This document shows positions 1-8,753 of a stretch of DNA of 64,000 bases, piece by piece. A program made the translations under genes and the position numbers. This DNA comes from DASQPR01 sp963831705 (GTDB taxonomy: Bacteria > Actinomycetota > Actinomycetes > Mycobacteriales > Micromonosporaceae). The notes beneath the pieces are model-generated. The model had not been told where the DNA came from. It did not search any database and saw only the letters and a list, made by a program, of their open reading frames with translations. Each line of letters starts with the position of its first letter. Positions within the stretch are counted from its first letter, which is position 1. The stretch spans positions 1,612,001 to 1,676,000 of the forward strand of contig CAWHRE010000010.1 of assembly GCA_963831705.1 (NCBI GenBank), written 5' to 3'.

Positions 1-875
1 GCCTTGACGAACTGCTGCTGATGGCGCTGCCTGCCGTAGTCGCCGTCACCATTGGCGAGCAGATCCCGCTGCCGTACGTAGTCGAGTGCCTCGGTCGGCG
101 TCAGCTGGCGGCATCCGGGCTGGTACACGACCGGGTGGCGACCCGGGATTGGGGTCAGGTGCGCGCCCCCGTCGGTGATCTCGTACGGGGCGGCCGGCGT
201 GTCGGTGCCGTTGATGAAGCCGTTGTGAATCGACGTCGTCTTCTCGTCGATGCACATATATACGCCACCGAGTGCCGCCACGACGTCGCGGAACCCGTCG
301 AAGTTGACCACGACGGCGGCGTTGAACGAGATGTTCGCGAGCTTCTCGATGGTGAGCGCCAGGAGCTGTACGCCGCCCGCCGTACCACCGCCGTTTGCAC
401 TGCCGTACTGGTATGCGGCGTTGATCTTCGCGGTGCCGCCTCCGTAATGCGTCGCCGCGAACGGCGGGATCTCCACGTTCGTGTCCCGTGGGAGCGAGAT
501 CAGGTACGCCGTGTCGTGGCTCGCCGGAATGTGCACGATGATGATCGAGTCGGACCGTGACCCCATGCCGGGATTCGCGTCTCGCGTGTCGAGACCGACG
601 AGCAGGATGTTCACCGGCCCGTCGATCGTCGCGGTCGACGCACCCGCTCCGCCGAGCAGATTCTGCTGGTTGATCGTGTTCGAGACCTGATGTAGGACCA
701 TGTCGCCGCCGACGAAACCGACCGCGCTCGCGATGACCAGCAGCGCGCCGATCACGACGGCAATCCGGGACGCCCACGGCGCTCGGCGCTTCTTGACCAC
801 GTTCGGTGATGCAACGCGGGCCACCCCGCGTACGGGGTCACTGCTTGGACCTGGCTCTTCGTGGTGCTCCGCCAT
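1..875 (-). CDS. LytR-CpsA-Psr (LCP) family protein, 3' end cut by window edge
   Basis: LCP proteins are membrane-anchored phosphotransferases that join undecaprenyl-linked glycopolymers (arabinogalactan or teichoic-acid-like chains) to peptidoglycan outside the cell. The start is ATG at 875, with an AGGAG box 5 nt upstream. A short cytoplasmic N-terminus is followed by one membrane segment near residues 31-50. The LCP core follows, with NILLVGLDTRD, an RSDSIII stretch, the ISLPRDT motif and TEALDYVRQRD, which carry the family's conserved Asp and Arg residues. The frame is open to the left edge, so the C-terminus is missing (291 codons visible). A second LCP gene lies 44 bp upstream on the same strand, so the two probably form a paralogous pair in one unit. 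The family call is firm; the polymer transferred is unknown. Confidence 0.9.
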   Translation of the reverse strand, partial: MAEHHEEPGPSSDPVRGVARVASPNVVKKRRAPWASRIAVVIGALLVIASAVGFVGGDMVLHQVSNTINQQNLLGGAGASTATIDGPVNILLVGLDTRDANPGMGSRSDSIIIVHIPASHDTAYLISLPRDTNVEIPPFAATHYGGGTAKINAAYQYGSANGGGTAGGVQLLALTIEKLANISFNAAVVVNFDGFRDVVAALGGVYMCIDEKTTSIHNGFINGTDTPAAPYEITDGGAHLTPIPGRHPVVYQPGCRQLTPTEALDYVRQRDLLANGDGDYGRQRHQQQFVK

Positions 876-919
876 TCGCGCTCCTGACCAGAGTCACGCT
901 ACGAATCTGCTCACTCACT

Positions 920-2071
920 CTACGACGAAGGATTGGCCGCCAACCACGTTGCGACGGTATCCCGGCTGACCGCCGCGTAGAGCGACGCTGCTTTGGTCTT
1001 GTTTGCGAGCACGACGCTTTGGCCGGCCTCGGTCCCGGTACCGGCGGAGGGGCTGGTTACGAATGAGAGATCGTCGGAGCGCAGGTCCCGGAACTGCACC
1101 GCCATCGACGTCAGATTGAACGAATTGTCCACCACGACGGCCTTGGAAATCGCACTCAGGAACGAGGACAGCTTCGACGGGCTGGTCAGCGTGCCGGTGC
1201 TGGTCGCCTCGTTCATGATGTCCTTGAGGAACTCCTGCTGATGCTGGACGCGAGCGAAATCCCCGTTCGGGAACTGCTTGCGCTGGCGAACGTAGTCGAG
1301 GGCCTCGGCGCCGTTGAGGTGATGAGTGCCCTTCGTGAATACCCGGTACGGCGGGTGAATCGACGTAATGGTCTTGTCGATGTACATGTCGACGCCGCCG
1401 AGCGCGTCTGTCACCTGCGCGAACCCGCCGAAGTTGATGACCACCGCGTGATCGATGTGGACGCCGGTGAAGTTCTCGACGGTCTCCACGGTCAGCGGTA
1501 CGCCGCCCCACGAGAATGCCGCGTTGATCTTCGCGTACTGGTTTCCGAGGCCCGGTTTCGACGGGCTCTTCGGCACGAAAACCCACGTGTCGCGAGGAAT
1601 CGAGATCATGTACGCCTTTTTGTGGTCGGCGTCGATGTGCATCAAGATGATCGTGTCGGTACGCCATCCACCCAGGTCAGCCGCCTCACCCGGATCCCGG
1701 GAGTCGCTGCCCAGCAGCAGGATGTTCTGTGCGCCCTGTACGAGCACGGGCGGCCGCCCACCGGTGAGTCCGGCGAACGCATCGACCCGGGTGAGGTTGT
1801 TGTTGATGTGGTTCACGAACAGATATCCACCGAGCGTGATGCCACCAACGATCAACGCGACCAGCACACCGAGGACCAGTGCGATCCGGCCCCAACGTGG
1901 CTTGATCTTGCGTTTGCGCTGCTGTGCAGGCGGCCCCTGAGGTCGTACCGGTCGAGTCGGCCGGCCCGGATCAGAAGACTGGTCCAAGTTGGGAGAAGAC
2001 GGCACTCGCGCCCGGCCGATCGGAGCGGCACCACGGCTGGAGGATTCAGGACCGGTCGGTGGCGTCGACAT
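920..2071 (-). CDS. LytR-CpsA-Psr (LCP) family cell-envelope protein
   Basis: A 383-residue LCP protein, likely attaching glycopolymers to peptidoglycan at the outer face of the membrane. The first ~50 residues are Pro/Arg/Ser-rich and cytoplasmic, a membrane helix follows near 57-80 (IALVLGVLVALIVGG), and the LCP core has NILLLGSDSRD, WRTDTIILMHI, the SIPRDTWV motif and ALDYVRQRKQFPNGDFAR. These hold the Arg/Asp residues that bind the polyprenyl pyrophosphate and metal. It is full length for the family. It lies just upstream of a second LCP gene on the same strand and downstream of a flavin-reductase-like gene. Which glycopolymer it handles cannot be told from sequence. Confidence 0.92.
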   Translation of the reverse strand: MSTPPTGPESSSRGAAPIGRARVPSSPNLDQSSDPGRPTRPVRPQGPPAQQRKRKIKPRWGRIALVLGVLVALIVGGITLGGYLFVNHINNNLTRVDAFAGLTGGRPPVLVQGAQNILLLGSDSRDPGEAADLGGWRTDTIILMHIDADHKKAYMISIPRDTWVFVPKSPSKPGLGNQYAKINAAFSWGGVPLTVETVENFTGVHIDHAVVINFGGFAQVTDALGGVDMYIDKTITSIHPPYRVFTKGTHHLNGAEALDYVRQRKQFPNGDFARVQHQQEFLKDIMNEATSTGTLTSPSKLSSFLSAISKAVVVDNSFNLTSMAVQFRDLRSDDLSFVTSPSAGTGTEAGQSVVLANKTKAASLYAAVSRDTVATWLAANPSS

Positions 2072-2111
2072 GCCATCACCCTACGTAAAGGTGTCCACCC
2101 GGACGGCCAGC

Positions 2112-2630
2112 TCAGTCGGCGAGCCCTCGATAACGTCCTCGTACGTGTACGAGCGCCTTCAACGGATCTGTCGTGACATGCAGTTCCGCGATCGTCGCCG
2201 TGACCAGGAGGCCGAACCCGAACGGCGTGGATTCGTCCAGCGTGATCGCCGCCCACGTGGCCGCCCCGACCGGTACCGGTCCGAAATCAGTGTCCGTCCA
2301 GTCGCCGACCGCGAACGGCCCGCCGGGCGACGGCAGAATCCCGGCGAGCCGATCAGCCAGCAGGTGTTCGCCCTCGTGCAACATGGTCACCACGGCGCGC
2401 CCGGTCACCGCCATCGTGTCCCAAAGACTCGACTCGTCGTCGATGATGCCCACGATCCGGCCGGGTTCACCGTCCGCGACCAGCAACGACGACACGGTCA
2501 AGCCGGCCCGCCCGGCGCCCGTACCGGCGGTCCACAAGGTCACCGGCGATGGCAGGCGCCCACGTAGCCGCCGGACCGGGGATCGTTGATCTTCCGGGGA
2601 CGCGAACGGGTCGGACATGTGAATCGACAC
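2112..2630 (-). CDS. Flavin reductase-like (FMN-binding split barrel) protein
   Basis: A 172-residue protein resembling the flavin-reductase-like split-barrel domain: a VTLWTAG stretch, then GLTVSSLLVADGEPG, a WDTMAVTGRAVVTML segment and a C-terminal FGFGLLVTATIAELHV strand. Such proteins bind FMN and reduce flavin for a partner oxygenase, or act alone as small oxidoreductases; the substrate is not evident. The GTG start at 2630 is 6 nt after a TAGGTT -10-like hexamer that overlaps the stop codon of the preceding membrane-protein gene, so a leaderless transcript is possible as well as readthrough. An in-frame ATG at 2618 is the alternative start. Confidence 0.8.
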   Translation of the reverse strand: MSIHMSDPFASPEDQRSPVRRLRGRLPSPVTLWTAGTGAGRAGLTVSSLLVADGEPGRIVGIIDDESSLWDTMAVTGRAVVTMLHEGEHLLADRLAGILPSPGGPFAVGDWTDTDFGPVPVGAATWAAITLDESTPFGFGLLVTATIAELHVTTDPLKALVHVRGRYRGLAD

Positions 2631-2639
2631 GCCGAAAAC

Positions 2640-4574
2640 CTATCGCGACGGTGGCCGAACCAGCTCCGGGCACGCGCCGTACTTCGGCGCCACGTAGTCA
2701 CGGAGCGCGTTGCGCGCCGCGACCCGCGGGAAATTCCACGTCCGCCAGTCGTCACCGCGATACTCGACGTCGGCGATCCGGACCAGCGCGCAGGCACGGA
2801 GATCCGGCGGCAGTTGCTGGATCGCCGATAGTGCGTCGGGCGACATCTGCTGCATGTAGCCGATGCTGAGCTTTCCGGTGTCCCGGTAGCGGTCGACGTT
2901 GTGCTGCGCGACGTACAGATCCGGGTTCGCGATCGCACCCGCGAGCAGCGAAAGCACCAGGGACCCGACGATCACCCGCGGAAGCCACGCGGCACGCAAC
3001 GTGATGCCGGCGATCAGGATCAGTACGAACAGCAGCCCGAACCACAGCTCGATGCCGGCCACCGCGACGCGGAGACGCGTGTACCCGAACAGGTGCTCGT
3101 ACGTGTCGACCCGCTTCAAAGCGGCAAGCACGATCACGATCGAGAACGCGGTCAGGCCGCCGAGCAACACGCGCAACAGCACGCGATCATTCTTCGTCTC
3201 GCGAGGTGCGATCCGACTGGTGATCAGCAGGATCGTGAGTGTCAGGAGGCTGACCACGAGCAGTTGCCAGAAGCCGTTGTGGGCGTATCCGCGCAGGTAT
3301 GCATGCGACGCGGTCTGGAGGTTCACGTCGCCGCCGAACAGCACGGTCAGCTGAATGAAAACGAACACCGCGAAAAGCAGGTTCAGGACGGTCAGCGGCA
3401 GAACCCATTCGGCCCGGCGTACCAGCTTCGCGGTGGCCGGCACGATGCTGTCGAACTTCGGCCGAGCAGCGGACAGGAACGCGACGCCGCAGGCCACCAC
3501 GCCGACGACGATGAAGCACAGAATGGCGCGGCCGACTTCCTGCGGCTTCAGCGGCGGCAGGATCGATCCCAGGACGTGCCGGAACTCGGCGTCCGCGCTG
3601 GCGAACAGACCACCGAATACGAGTAGCAGCAGCACGCTGACCGCGCTGGCGATGAGGATTCGCGAGCCATCCGTACTGGTCCGACGTAAGCCGCGCGCGA
3701 TCCACGGCGGCGACCGGAACGGCGCGATGACCGGAGCCCAGACCGAGGCGAACAGCGCCTTAACGGTCCGGCCACCGGCCAGCGCCATCGCGGCCGAGCC
3801 CAGTGCAAACACCACACACCAGAAGAACAGCCAACCGGCCGCACGGAACGTTCCGACCGACACGAGCGCGAGTGCGCAGGCCCCCCAGAACGCTCGCTCT
3901 CCGTGCTCGGCGAACGAAATCCTCGACACCCAAGAGGTACGCGCAACCTCAGCGACGGCTGCGTCAGGCACCCCGACAGCTTCCGGCGCGGCATCGGCGC
4001 CGACCGAATCAGGCCCGACCGACTCGGTGCCAGCCGACTCGGTGGCAGCCGACTCGGGAACAGCCGCGCTGGACGGGTCGGGTTCGAGCACGCTCGGCTC
4101 GGCGACCGTCACTTCAGCGACGGGCGGTTCCGTCACCGGCAGCCGTGCGGCAGGAACCGACAGCCGTTGGCCCGATGCTGACGTCCACACCGCGCGCTTG
4201 GGGGCGAGCCCGGTCGCAATCGACAACGCCGTCAACGCAAGCGCGGTCACAAACCAGCCGAAGCCCTGTACCGACGGGACGAGGCCGACCGCGCCGACGA
4301 CGGCGGCAACGACAATCAGGCTGATCGCTGCGCGAGGTGCCGCACCGGCGTTACCGGGTCCGGGCCAAAATCGCTGGAACAGCGTCGGCGGCAGCGTTGA
4401 CGGCAGCGTCCCGGGCGGATACACCGGAACGCGTACCCATCCATTCGGGCCCTGCACCCATCCGCTGTAGTTCGACTGCGCCTGCTTCGGCACCGCTGCT
4501 ACGGGCGGAGACGAGGCCGGATCCCACACGGCCGGATTCTGTCCGGGTACCACCGGGGGCGGAACTTCGGGCAT
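2640..4574 (-). CDS. DUF4153/DUF4173-type polytopic membrane protein
   Basis: A 644-residue protein with a Pro/Val/Ala-rich first ~200 residues containing two hydrophobic helices, then a large polytopic membrane region. The C-terminal part matches the pattern I associate with DUF4153/DUF4173 proteins: FGYTRLRVAVAGIELWFG, then NPDLYVAQHNVDRYRDTGKL followed by SPDALSAIQQLP. Function in the family is unknown; some members sit near sensor or envelope genes. The ATG start at 4574 has AGGAG 7 nt upstream. The acidic Pro-Val-Ala stretch around residues 130-215 is low complexity. It lies between the sugar transferase gene and the flavin reductase gene, all on the minus strand. Confidence 0.82.
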   Translation of the reverse strand: MPEVPPPVVPGQNPAVWDPASSPPVAAVPKQAQSNYSGWVQGPNGWVRVPVYPPGTLPSTLPPTLFQRFWPGPGNAGAAPRAAISLIVVAAVVGAVGLVPSVQGFGWFVTALALTALSIATGLAPKRAVWTSASGQRLSVPAARLPVTEPPVAEVTVAEPSVLEPDPSSAAVPESAATESAGTESVGPDSVGADAAPEAVGVPDAAVAEVARTSWVSRISFAEHGERAFWGACALALVSVGTFRAAGWLFFWCVVFALGSAAMALAGGRTVKALFASVWAPVIAPFRSPPWIARGLRRTSTDGSRILIASAVSVLLLLVFGGLFASADAEFRHVLGSILPPLKPQEVGRAILCFIVVGVVACGVAFLSAARPKFDSIVPATAKLVRRAEWVLPLTVLNLLFAVFVFIQLTVLFGGDVNLQTASHAYLRGYAHNGFWQLLVVSLLTLTILLITSRIAPRETKNDRVLLRVLLGGLTAFSIVIVLAALKRVDTYEHLFGYTRLRVAVAGIELWFGLLFVLILIAGITLRAAWLPRVIVGSLVLSLLAGAIANPDLYVAQHNVDRYRDTGKLSIGYMQQMSPDALSAIQQLPPDLRACALVRIADVEYRGDDWRTWNFPRVAARNALRDYVAPKYGACPELVRPPSR

Positions 4575-4665
4575 ACGAGGGCTCCTGGTCCGTGATCGTC
4601 AAGCGGCGCATTGGCGGACAGTCTGCCAGTCGCGGGCGATCCCGGATACCCCGTAGAAACAACGC

Positions 4666-6435
4666 CTAGTAGGCGCCCTTGCTCCGCAGGACGACGCCGA
4701 CCGTACGCCAGAGGATGGTCAGGTCGAACGCGAGCGACCAGTTATCGACGTAGTAGAGATCGAGTCGTACCGCGTCGTCCCAGGACAGGTCGGACCGTCC
4801 CGAGACTTGCCAGAGCCCGGTCATGCCCGGACGTACCAGCAGGCGCCGCCGTACGTCGCCGAGGAAGTCGCCGTCCTCGGCCGGTAGCGGGCGCGGCCCG
4901 ACCAGCGACATGTCGCCGACCAGCACGTTCAGGAGCTGCGGCAGCTCGTCGAGTGAGCTGGCCCGCAACCACCGGCCGACTCCGAAGACACGCGGGTCGC
5001 GCTTGATCTTGAACAACATGCCATCGGACTCGTTGAGCTCGTCCAGCTTTGCCTTGCGCTCTTCGGCGTCGACGTACATCGAGCGGAATTTCCAGACCGA
5101 GAAGATCTTGCCTTCTCGGCCGGTACGCCGCTGCCGGAAGAAGATCGGGCCCTTGTCCGACATCTTGATCGACAGTGCGATCAGGACGAACAGAGGCGCG
5201 GCGAGCAGGAGACCGACCGCCGCCAGGAGCCGATCCATCACGTTCTTGACCAGCCACGAGACGCCCGCGAGCTTGGGCTCTTCGACGTAGAGCAGTGGAA
5301 GGCCCTCGACCGGGCGGATGTGCACACGGGGGCCGGCGATATCGGTCAGCTGCGGTGCCACGACCAGGTCGACGCCGGTACCTTCCAGCTGCCAAGCTAG
5401 GCGCCGCAGGTCCGAGCGGTCGCCCGCAGCCGAGCCGCAGACCGCGACGGTGTCCGCCCCGATCTCCTGTACCAGCGACATGATGTCGCGGTTCGTGTAC
5501 ACCGGGATCGGCACTTGCCGTTTGGGGTTGACCCCACGCCCGTCGGTGAGGTGAATCGCGACCGGCACCATTCCCGAGTACATCGTGCGGGTGATCGCTT
5601 TGTGCACCTCGAGCGACTCGGACAGCGTGCCGATCAATAGCAACCGGTGGCTGGCACCGCCCCGGCCCCGAACCAGATGCAGAATCCGGCGGGCGCCGAA
5701 CCGGACAATCAGGATGTAGAGCAGGGCGCTGCCCATCGCGATGCCGACGCCGACACGGGACAGCCCGCCGTCTTTGGCGGCCGCGGTGGTGAACGCGAGG
5801 AATGAGACGAGCGCGAGCGCGGTGACCGACGCTCGGGTCACGCGCTTGAACTCCTCCGTCCCCATGCCGAGATAGCGCCGGTCATAGGCGCCGTGCGCCC
5901 AGAGCGTCGCGATCCAGCCGGCCGGCAGGAATCCGAAGACCAGGAGGTTGAACGCGAGCGGGGAACCGTAGTCCAGCCGGAATCCGCTCATGCTGTCGCC
6001 GACCAGCCACAGCGCGGTGGCATCGGCCAGGACGACGCAGATGAAATCGGCGATCAACAGTCCGGCCGTATACGGCCGATGCCACGTCGCAAGTCGGTGG
6101 TGACGCGACCAGGCCGCATTCCGTGGTACGCCGCTGGGGCCAGGCTGTGGTTGCTCGATGCCACCGTCCTCGGACGGGGATGACACGCCGTTCATCGACC
6201 TCCGCGCAGGCTGCGTCGTTGGCGGCTGGAGGCTTGTCGTCACTTTTGGTGTGTCCTCCCGTGCCGAACCGATGGGTGCCGGGCCAAACGGCGACGGTTC
6301 GACGAGTGCCGAGTCGTCGGGCATAGGGCCTGTCCGACCGGCGACCAATGCGCCTGTCGGTTCATCGAACGATTGTCTGTGCTCGTCTACATCGGAGAGC
6401 ACCGACCAACCCACTGGGGACGTCGAGTCTTCCAC
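4666..6435 (-). CDS. Polyprenyl glycosylphosphotransferase (exopolysaccharide initiating sugar transferase)
   Basis: A 589-residue WcaJ/CpsE-type enzyme that moves a sugar-1-phosphate from a nucleotide sugar to undecaprenyl phosphate, the first step of an exopolysaccharide or capsule repeat unit. The order is a disordered N-terminus of ~110 residues, four or five membrane helices (about 125-270), a CoA-binding-like Rossmann region, another membrane helix (LLAAVGLLLAAPLFVLIAL), then the bacterial sugar transferase domain with KGPIFFRQRRTGREGKIF, RASSLDELPQLLNVL, GDMSLVGPRPLP and RPGMTGLWQVSGRSDLSW. The start is GTG at 6435; the ribosome site is weak and an in-frame start further in is possible. 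Its neighbours (LCP proteins and a GT4) fit an envelope-glycan locus, but no polymerase or flippase is visible. Confidence 0.93.
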   Translation of the reverse strand: MEDSTSPVGWSVLSDVDEHRQSFDEPTGALVAGRTGPMPDDSALVEPSPFGPAPIGSAREDTPKVTTSLQPPTTQPARRSMNGVSSPSEDGGIEQPQPGPSGVPRNAAWSRHHRLATWHRPYTAGLLIADFICVVLADATALWLVGDSMSGFRLDYGSPLAFNLLVFGFLPAGWIATLWAHGAYDRRYLGMGTEEFKRVTRASVTALALVSFLAFTTAAAKDGGLSRVGVGIAMGSALLYILIVRFGARRILHLVRGRGGASHRLLLIGTLSESLEVHKAITRTMYSGMVPVAIHLTDGRGVNPKRQVPIPVYTNRDIMSLVQEIGADTVAVCGSAAGDRSDLRRLAWQLEGTGVDLVVAPQLTDIAGPRVHIRPVEGLPLLYVEEPKLAGVSWLVKNVMDRLLAAVGLLLAAPLFVLIALSIKMSDKGPIFFRQRRTGREGKIFSVWKFRSMYVDAEERKAKLDELNESDGMLFKIKRDPRVFGVGRWLRASSLDELPQLLNVLVGDMSLVGPRPLPAEDGDFLGDVRRRLLVRPGMTGLWQVSGRSDLSWDDAVRLDLYYVDNWSLAFDLTILWRTVGVVLRSKGAY

Positions 6436-6539
6436 GGTGAACTCAGTGTGCCATTGATCAGGTCTGAACGATGTCGACAGGGGGACAGTAGTGCGCGGAT
6501 CGCGGTGTGTCGAGACGCGGCCCGGTCACTCTGCGCGAC

Positions 6540-6564
6540 GTTCGGCAGCCGTAGCCTGCCGAAC
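6540..6564. other. Hairpin between fpg-like and sugar-transferase genes
   Basis: A perfect 9-bp inverted repeat, GTTCGGCAG and CTGCCGAAC with a 7-nt loop, lies 105 bp upstream of the sugar-transferase start and 42 bp beyond the end of the Fpg-like gene. No T-run follows on the minus strand, so it may be either a weak terminator for the upstream gene or an operator. Confidence 0.4.
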
Positions 6565-6605
6565 CGCCCTGTGTATTCAGACGTTCACGACCCGTTAAGC
6601 CCATT

Positions 6606-7463
6606 TCAACGGATCAGTCGGGACAGCCGCCGGTCGGCGAGCGGTTTTCCGCCGGTCTGACAGGTCGGGCAGTACTGGAAATTGGAGTTCGCGTAGGAAA
6701 CCTCGCGTACGGTGTCGCCACAGACCGGGCACGGAAGGCCGGTCCGAGCGTGTACCTGCATATTCGAACGTTTCTCGCCCTTGAGCGTGGCCGCTTTCTG
6801 CCCGACCGCCCGGGACACCGCGGCGGTGAGGATCTCGCGCGTCGCGTCGTACAGGCGGTCGTACTGCTCGGCCGTGAGCCGATCGGTGATCGCGAACGGG
6901 GACAGCTTCGCCGTGTGCAAGATCTCGTCCGAGTACGCGTTTCCGATGCCGGCCAACACGTCCTGCTCTTTGATCACACCCTTCACCTGACCTCGACGGG
7001 CGCGCAGCGCGGCCTCGAACTCTTCCCGGGTCACGGCGAGCGCGTCCGGACCGAGCCGTGACACTCCGGGCACTTCCGCCGGATCGCGGACAAGGTAGGC
7101 GGCGAGTCGCTTCTGCGTACCGGCTTCGGTGAGGTCGAAGCCGGAGCCGTCATCGAGCCGTACGCGCAGCGCGATCGGGCCCTTGCCGGGGCGCAGCGGA
7201 GCCGGCGCGAGCGCGTCTCGATAATGAAGCCAGCCGGCCCGAGACAGATGGACGATCAGGTGAAGATCATCGCCAATATGGATATCGAGGAACTTGCCGT
7301 GCCGGCTCGCGCCGGTGATCTTCTGGCCGTACGCGGCGGTCAGCGGCGGGTCGAACGTTTTCAGGGCACTGATCGCGGCGGCATCGATCCGCTCGATCGC
7401 ATGATCGACCGCCCGCTCGCGGACGTACGCGGCGAGTGCTTCGACCTCAGGCAACTCAGGCAT
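6606..7463 (-). CDS. Fpg/Nei family DNA glycosylase
   Basis: A 285-residue bifunctional glycosylase/AP lyase that removes oxidised bases. The N-terminus MPELPEVEAL gives the catalytic Pro and Glu after Met removal; a helix-two-turn-helix region (VIKEQDVLAGIGNAYSDEIL) and a C-terminal zinc finger (CPVC near residue 241, then CPTC in FQYCPTCQTGGKPLADRR) complete the family plan. The finger reads QTGGKPL, which fits a Fpg/Nei-like paralogue better than classic MutM, so the base specificity is uncertain. GGAG lies about 5 nt before the ATG. It is divergent from a glycosyltransferase gene that starts only 32 bp away. Confidence 0.93.
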   Translation of the reverse strand: MPELPEVEALAAYVRERAVDHAIERIDAAAISALKTFDPPLTAAYGQKITGASRHGKFLDIHIGDDLHLIVHLSRAGWLHYRDALAPAPLRPGKGPIALRVRLDDGSGFDLTEAGTQKRLAAYLVRDPAEVPGVSRLGPDALAVTREEFEAALRARRGQVKGVIKEQDVLAGIGNAYSDEILHTAKLSPFAITDRLTAEQYDRLYDATREILTAAVSRAVGQKAATLKGEKRSNMQVHARTGLPCPVCGDTVREVSYANSNFQYCPTCQTGGKPLADRRLSRLIR

Positions 7464-7495
7464 GCTCTCCAGTCTGCCGTAGGGTGGGCGACGCC

Positions 7496-8668
7496 ATGAA
7501 GGTCCTCATCGCGCACAATCGATACTCCTCGGCCCAGCCATCCGGGGAAAACAACATCGTCGACGCCGAAATTTCCCAGCTCAGGGCAGCTGGCGTGGAC
7601 GTCGTGCCGTTCCTCCGGTCCTCCGACGAGATATCCGATATGTCGGCACCGCGCAAGGCGCTTCTCGCCGTGTCGCCGCTGTACGCGCACGAGGCCCAAC
7701 GCCGACTCGCCGCCCTGATCGAGGTCGAGCGTCCGGACGTGATGCACCTGCACAACCCGTACCCGCTGCTTTCGCCGTTCGTGATCCGGACCGCGCACAA
7801 GCACGGCGTGCCGGTCATCCAGACCATCCACAACTACCGGCACGTCTGCGCCGCTGCCACGTTCTTCCGCGACGGCAAGGAGTGCCGCGACTGCGTAGGC
7901 CTGCGTTTTCCGTCCCCAGCGATCAAGCACAAGTGCTACCGGGGATCGACCGCGCAGTCGGTGATCATGGCGACCACGCTCACCGCGCATCGCGGCACCT
8001 GGCACGACGTCGATCGGTTCATCGCGTTGACCGGCGGCCTCGCTGACTATCTGCGTGAATTCGGGGTCGCGGACGATCGCATCTCGATCAAGCCGAACTC
8101 GACGCCCGATCCCGGCCCGGCCGCGCCCATCGGTGACGGCTTCCTCTTCGTCGGACGGCTCACCGCCGAAAAAGGCCTCGACCTGCTGCTGGACGCCTGG
8201 CGACGGCACGAGGACGGCGCACTCGGCACGCTGCGGATCGTCGGCGACGGCGAGCTCAGGGACAAGGCCGCCGCGGCCGCCGCCGAACGCGCGGACATTG
8301 CGTTCGACGGCCCGACCGACCCCCAGGGTGTACGCGCAGCCATGCGCAACACCGCCGTCGTGATCTCGCCCTCGGTGTGGCAGGAACCGCTGAGCGGCGT
8401 CGTGATCGAGGCCCTGGCGAACGGCCGCCCCGTGCTCGGCACCGCGCTCGGCGGCACCCCCTACCTCGTCGGAAACGCCGGTTGGACTGTTCCCCCGACC
8501 GTTGACGCCCTGGCCGCCGCCCTCCCGAAGGCACGAACCGAAGCGCCGATCTTGGCGCCGGTGGCAAGGTCCCGCTACGAACAAACCTTCACCCCCGAAA
8601 TAGTCCTGGCCGAGCTCCTATCCATCTACGAGTCGGTAGCCGCCCGCCGCCCCCAAGACCCCAGTTGA
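7496..8668 (+). CDS. Glycosyltransferase family 4 protein
   Basis: A 390-residue GT-B glycosyltransferase. The start is MKVLIAHNRYSS at 7496, with an upstream TAGGGTGGG that could act as ribosome site or -10. The N-terminal Rossmann half has IQTIHNYRHVC; the donor-binding half has GDGFLFVGRLTAEKGLDLLL and an E-x7-E-type region around SVWQEPLSGVVIEALANG, then GTALGGTPYLV. A Cys-containing insert (CRDCVG, KHKCYRG) is typical of a subset of retaining GT4 enzymes. The acceptor is unknown; the context suggests an extracellular glycan. The TGA stop is the TGA inside AGTTGATCC, the left end of a repeated palindromic element. Confidence 0.9.
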   Translation: MKVLIAHNRYSSAQPSGENNIVDAEISQLRAAGVDVVPFLRSSDEISDMSAPRKALLAVSPLYAHEAQRRLAALIEVERPDVMHLHNPYPLLSPFVIRTAHKHGVPVIQTIHNYRHVCAAATFFRDGKECRDCVGLRFPSPAIKHKCYRGSTAQSVIMATTLTAHRGTWHDVDRFIALTGGLADYLREFGVADDRISIKPNSTPDPGPAAPIGDGFLFVGRLTAEKGLDLLLDAWRRHEDGALGTLRIVGDGELRDKAAAAAAERADIAFDGPTDPQGVRAAMRNTAVVISPSVWQEPLSGVVIEALANGRPVLGTALGGTPYLVGNAGWTVPPTVDALAAALPKARTEAPILAPVARSRYEQTFTPEIVLAELLSIYESVAARRPQDPS

Positions 8669-8753
8669 TCCTGGAGTTAGTTGTCGCCCGCCGCGATAGC
8701 GGCAAATGCCAGCAGAGTTGGCGTTCACCGCTGCCTCACTTGATGATCAACTT
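8663..8753. repeat. Palindromic intergenic element, copy a (divergent centre)
   Basis: Begins AGTTGATCCTGGAGTTAGTTG, the same left end as four other copies in this window, and ends GATCAACTTT. The centre differs from the other copies and is longer. It sits between two convergent genes, and both of them stop at the TGA within AGTTGATC at either end of the element. Confidence 0.7.

Noticed and set aside
7361..8584. A 407-codon minus-strand frame opposite the GT4 gene
   Set aside because: The GT4 reading has clear family motifs; the antisense frame is compositionally odd and has none.
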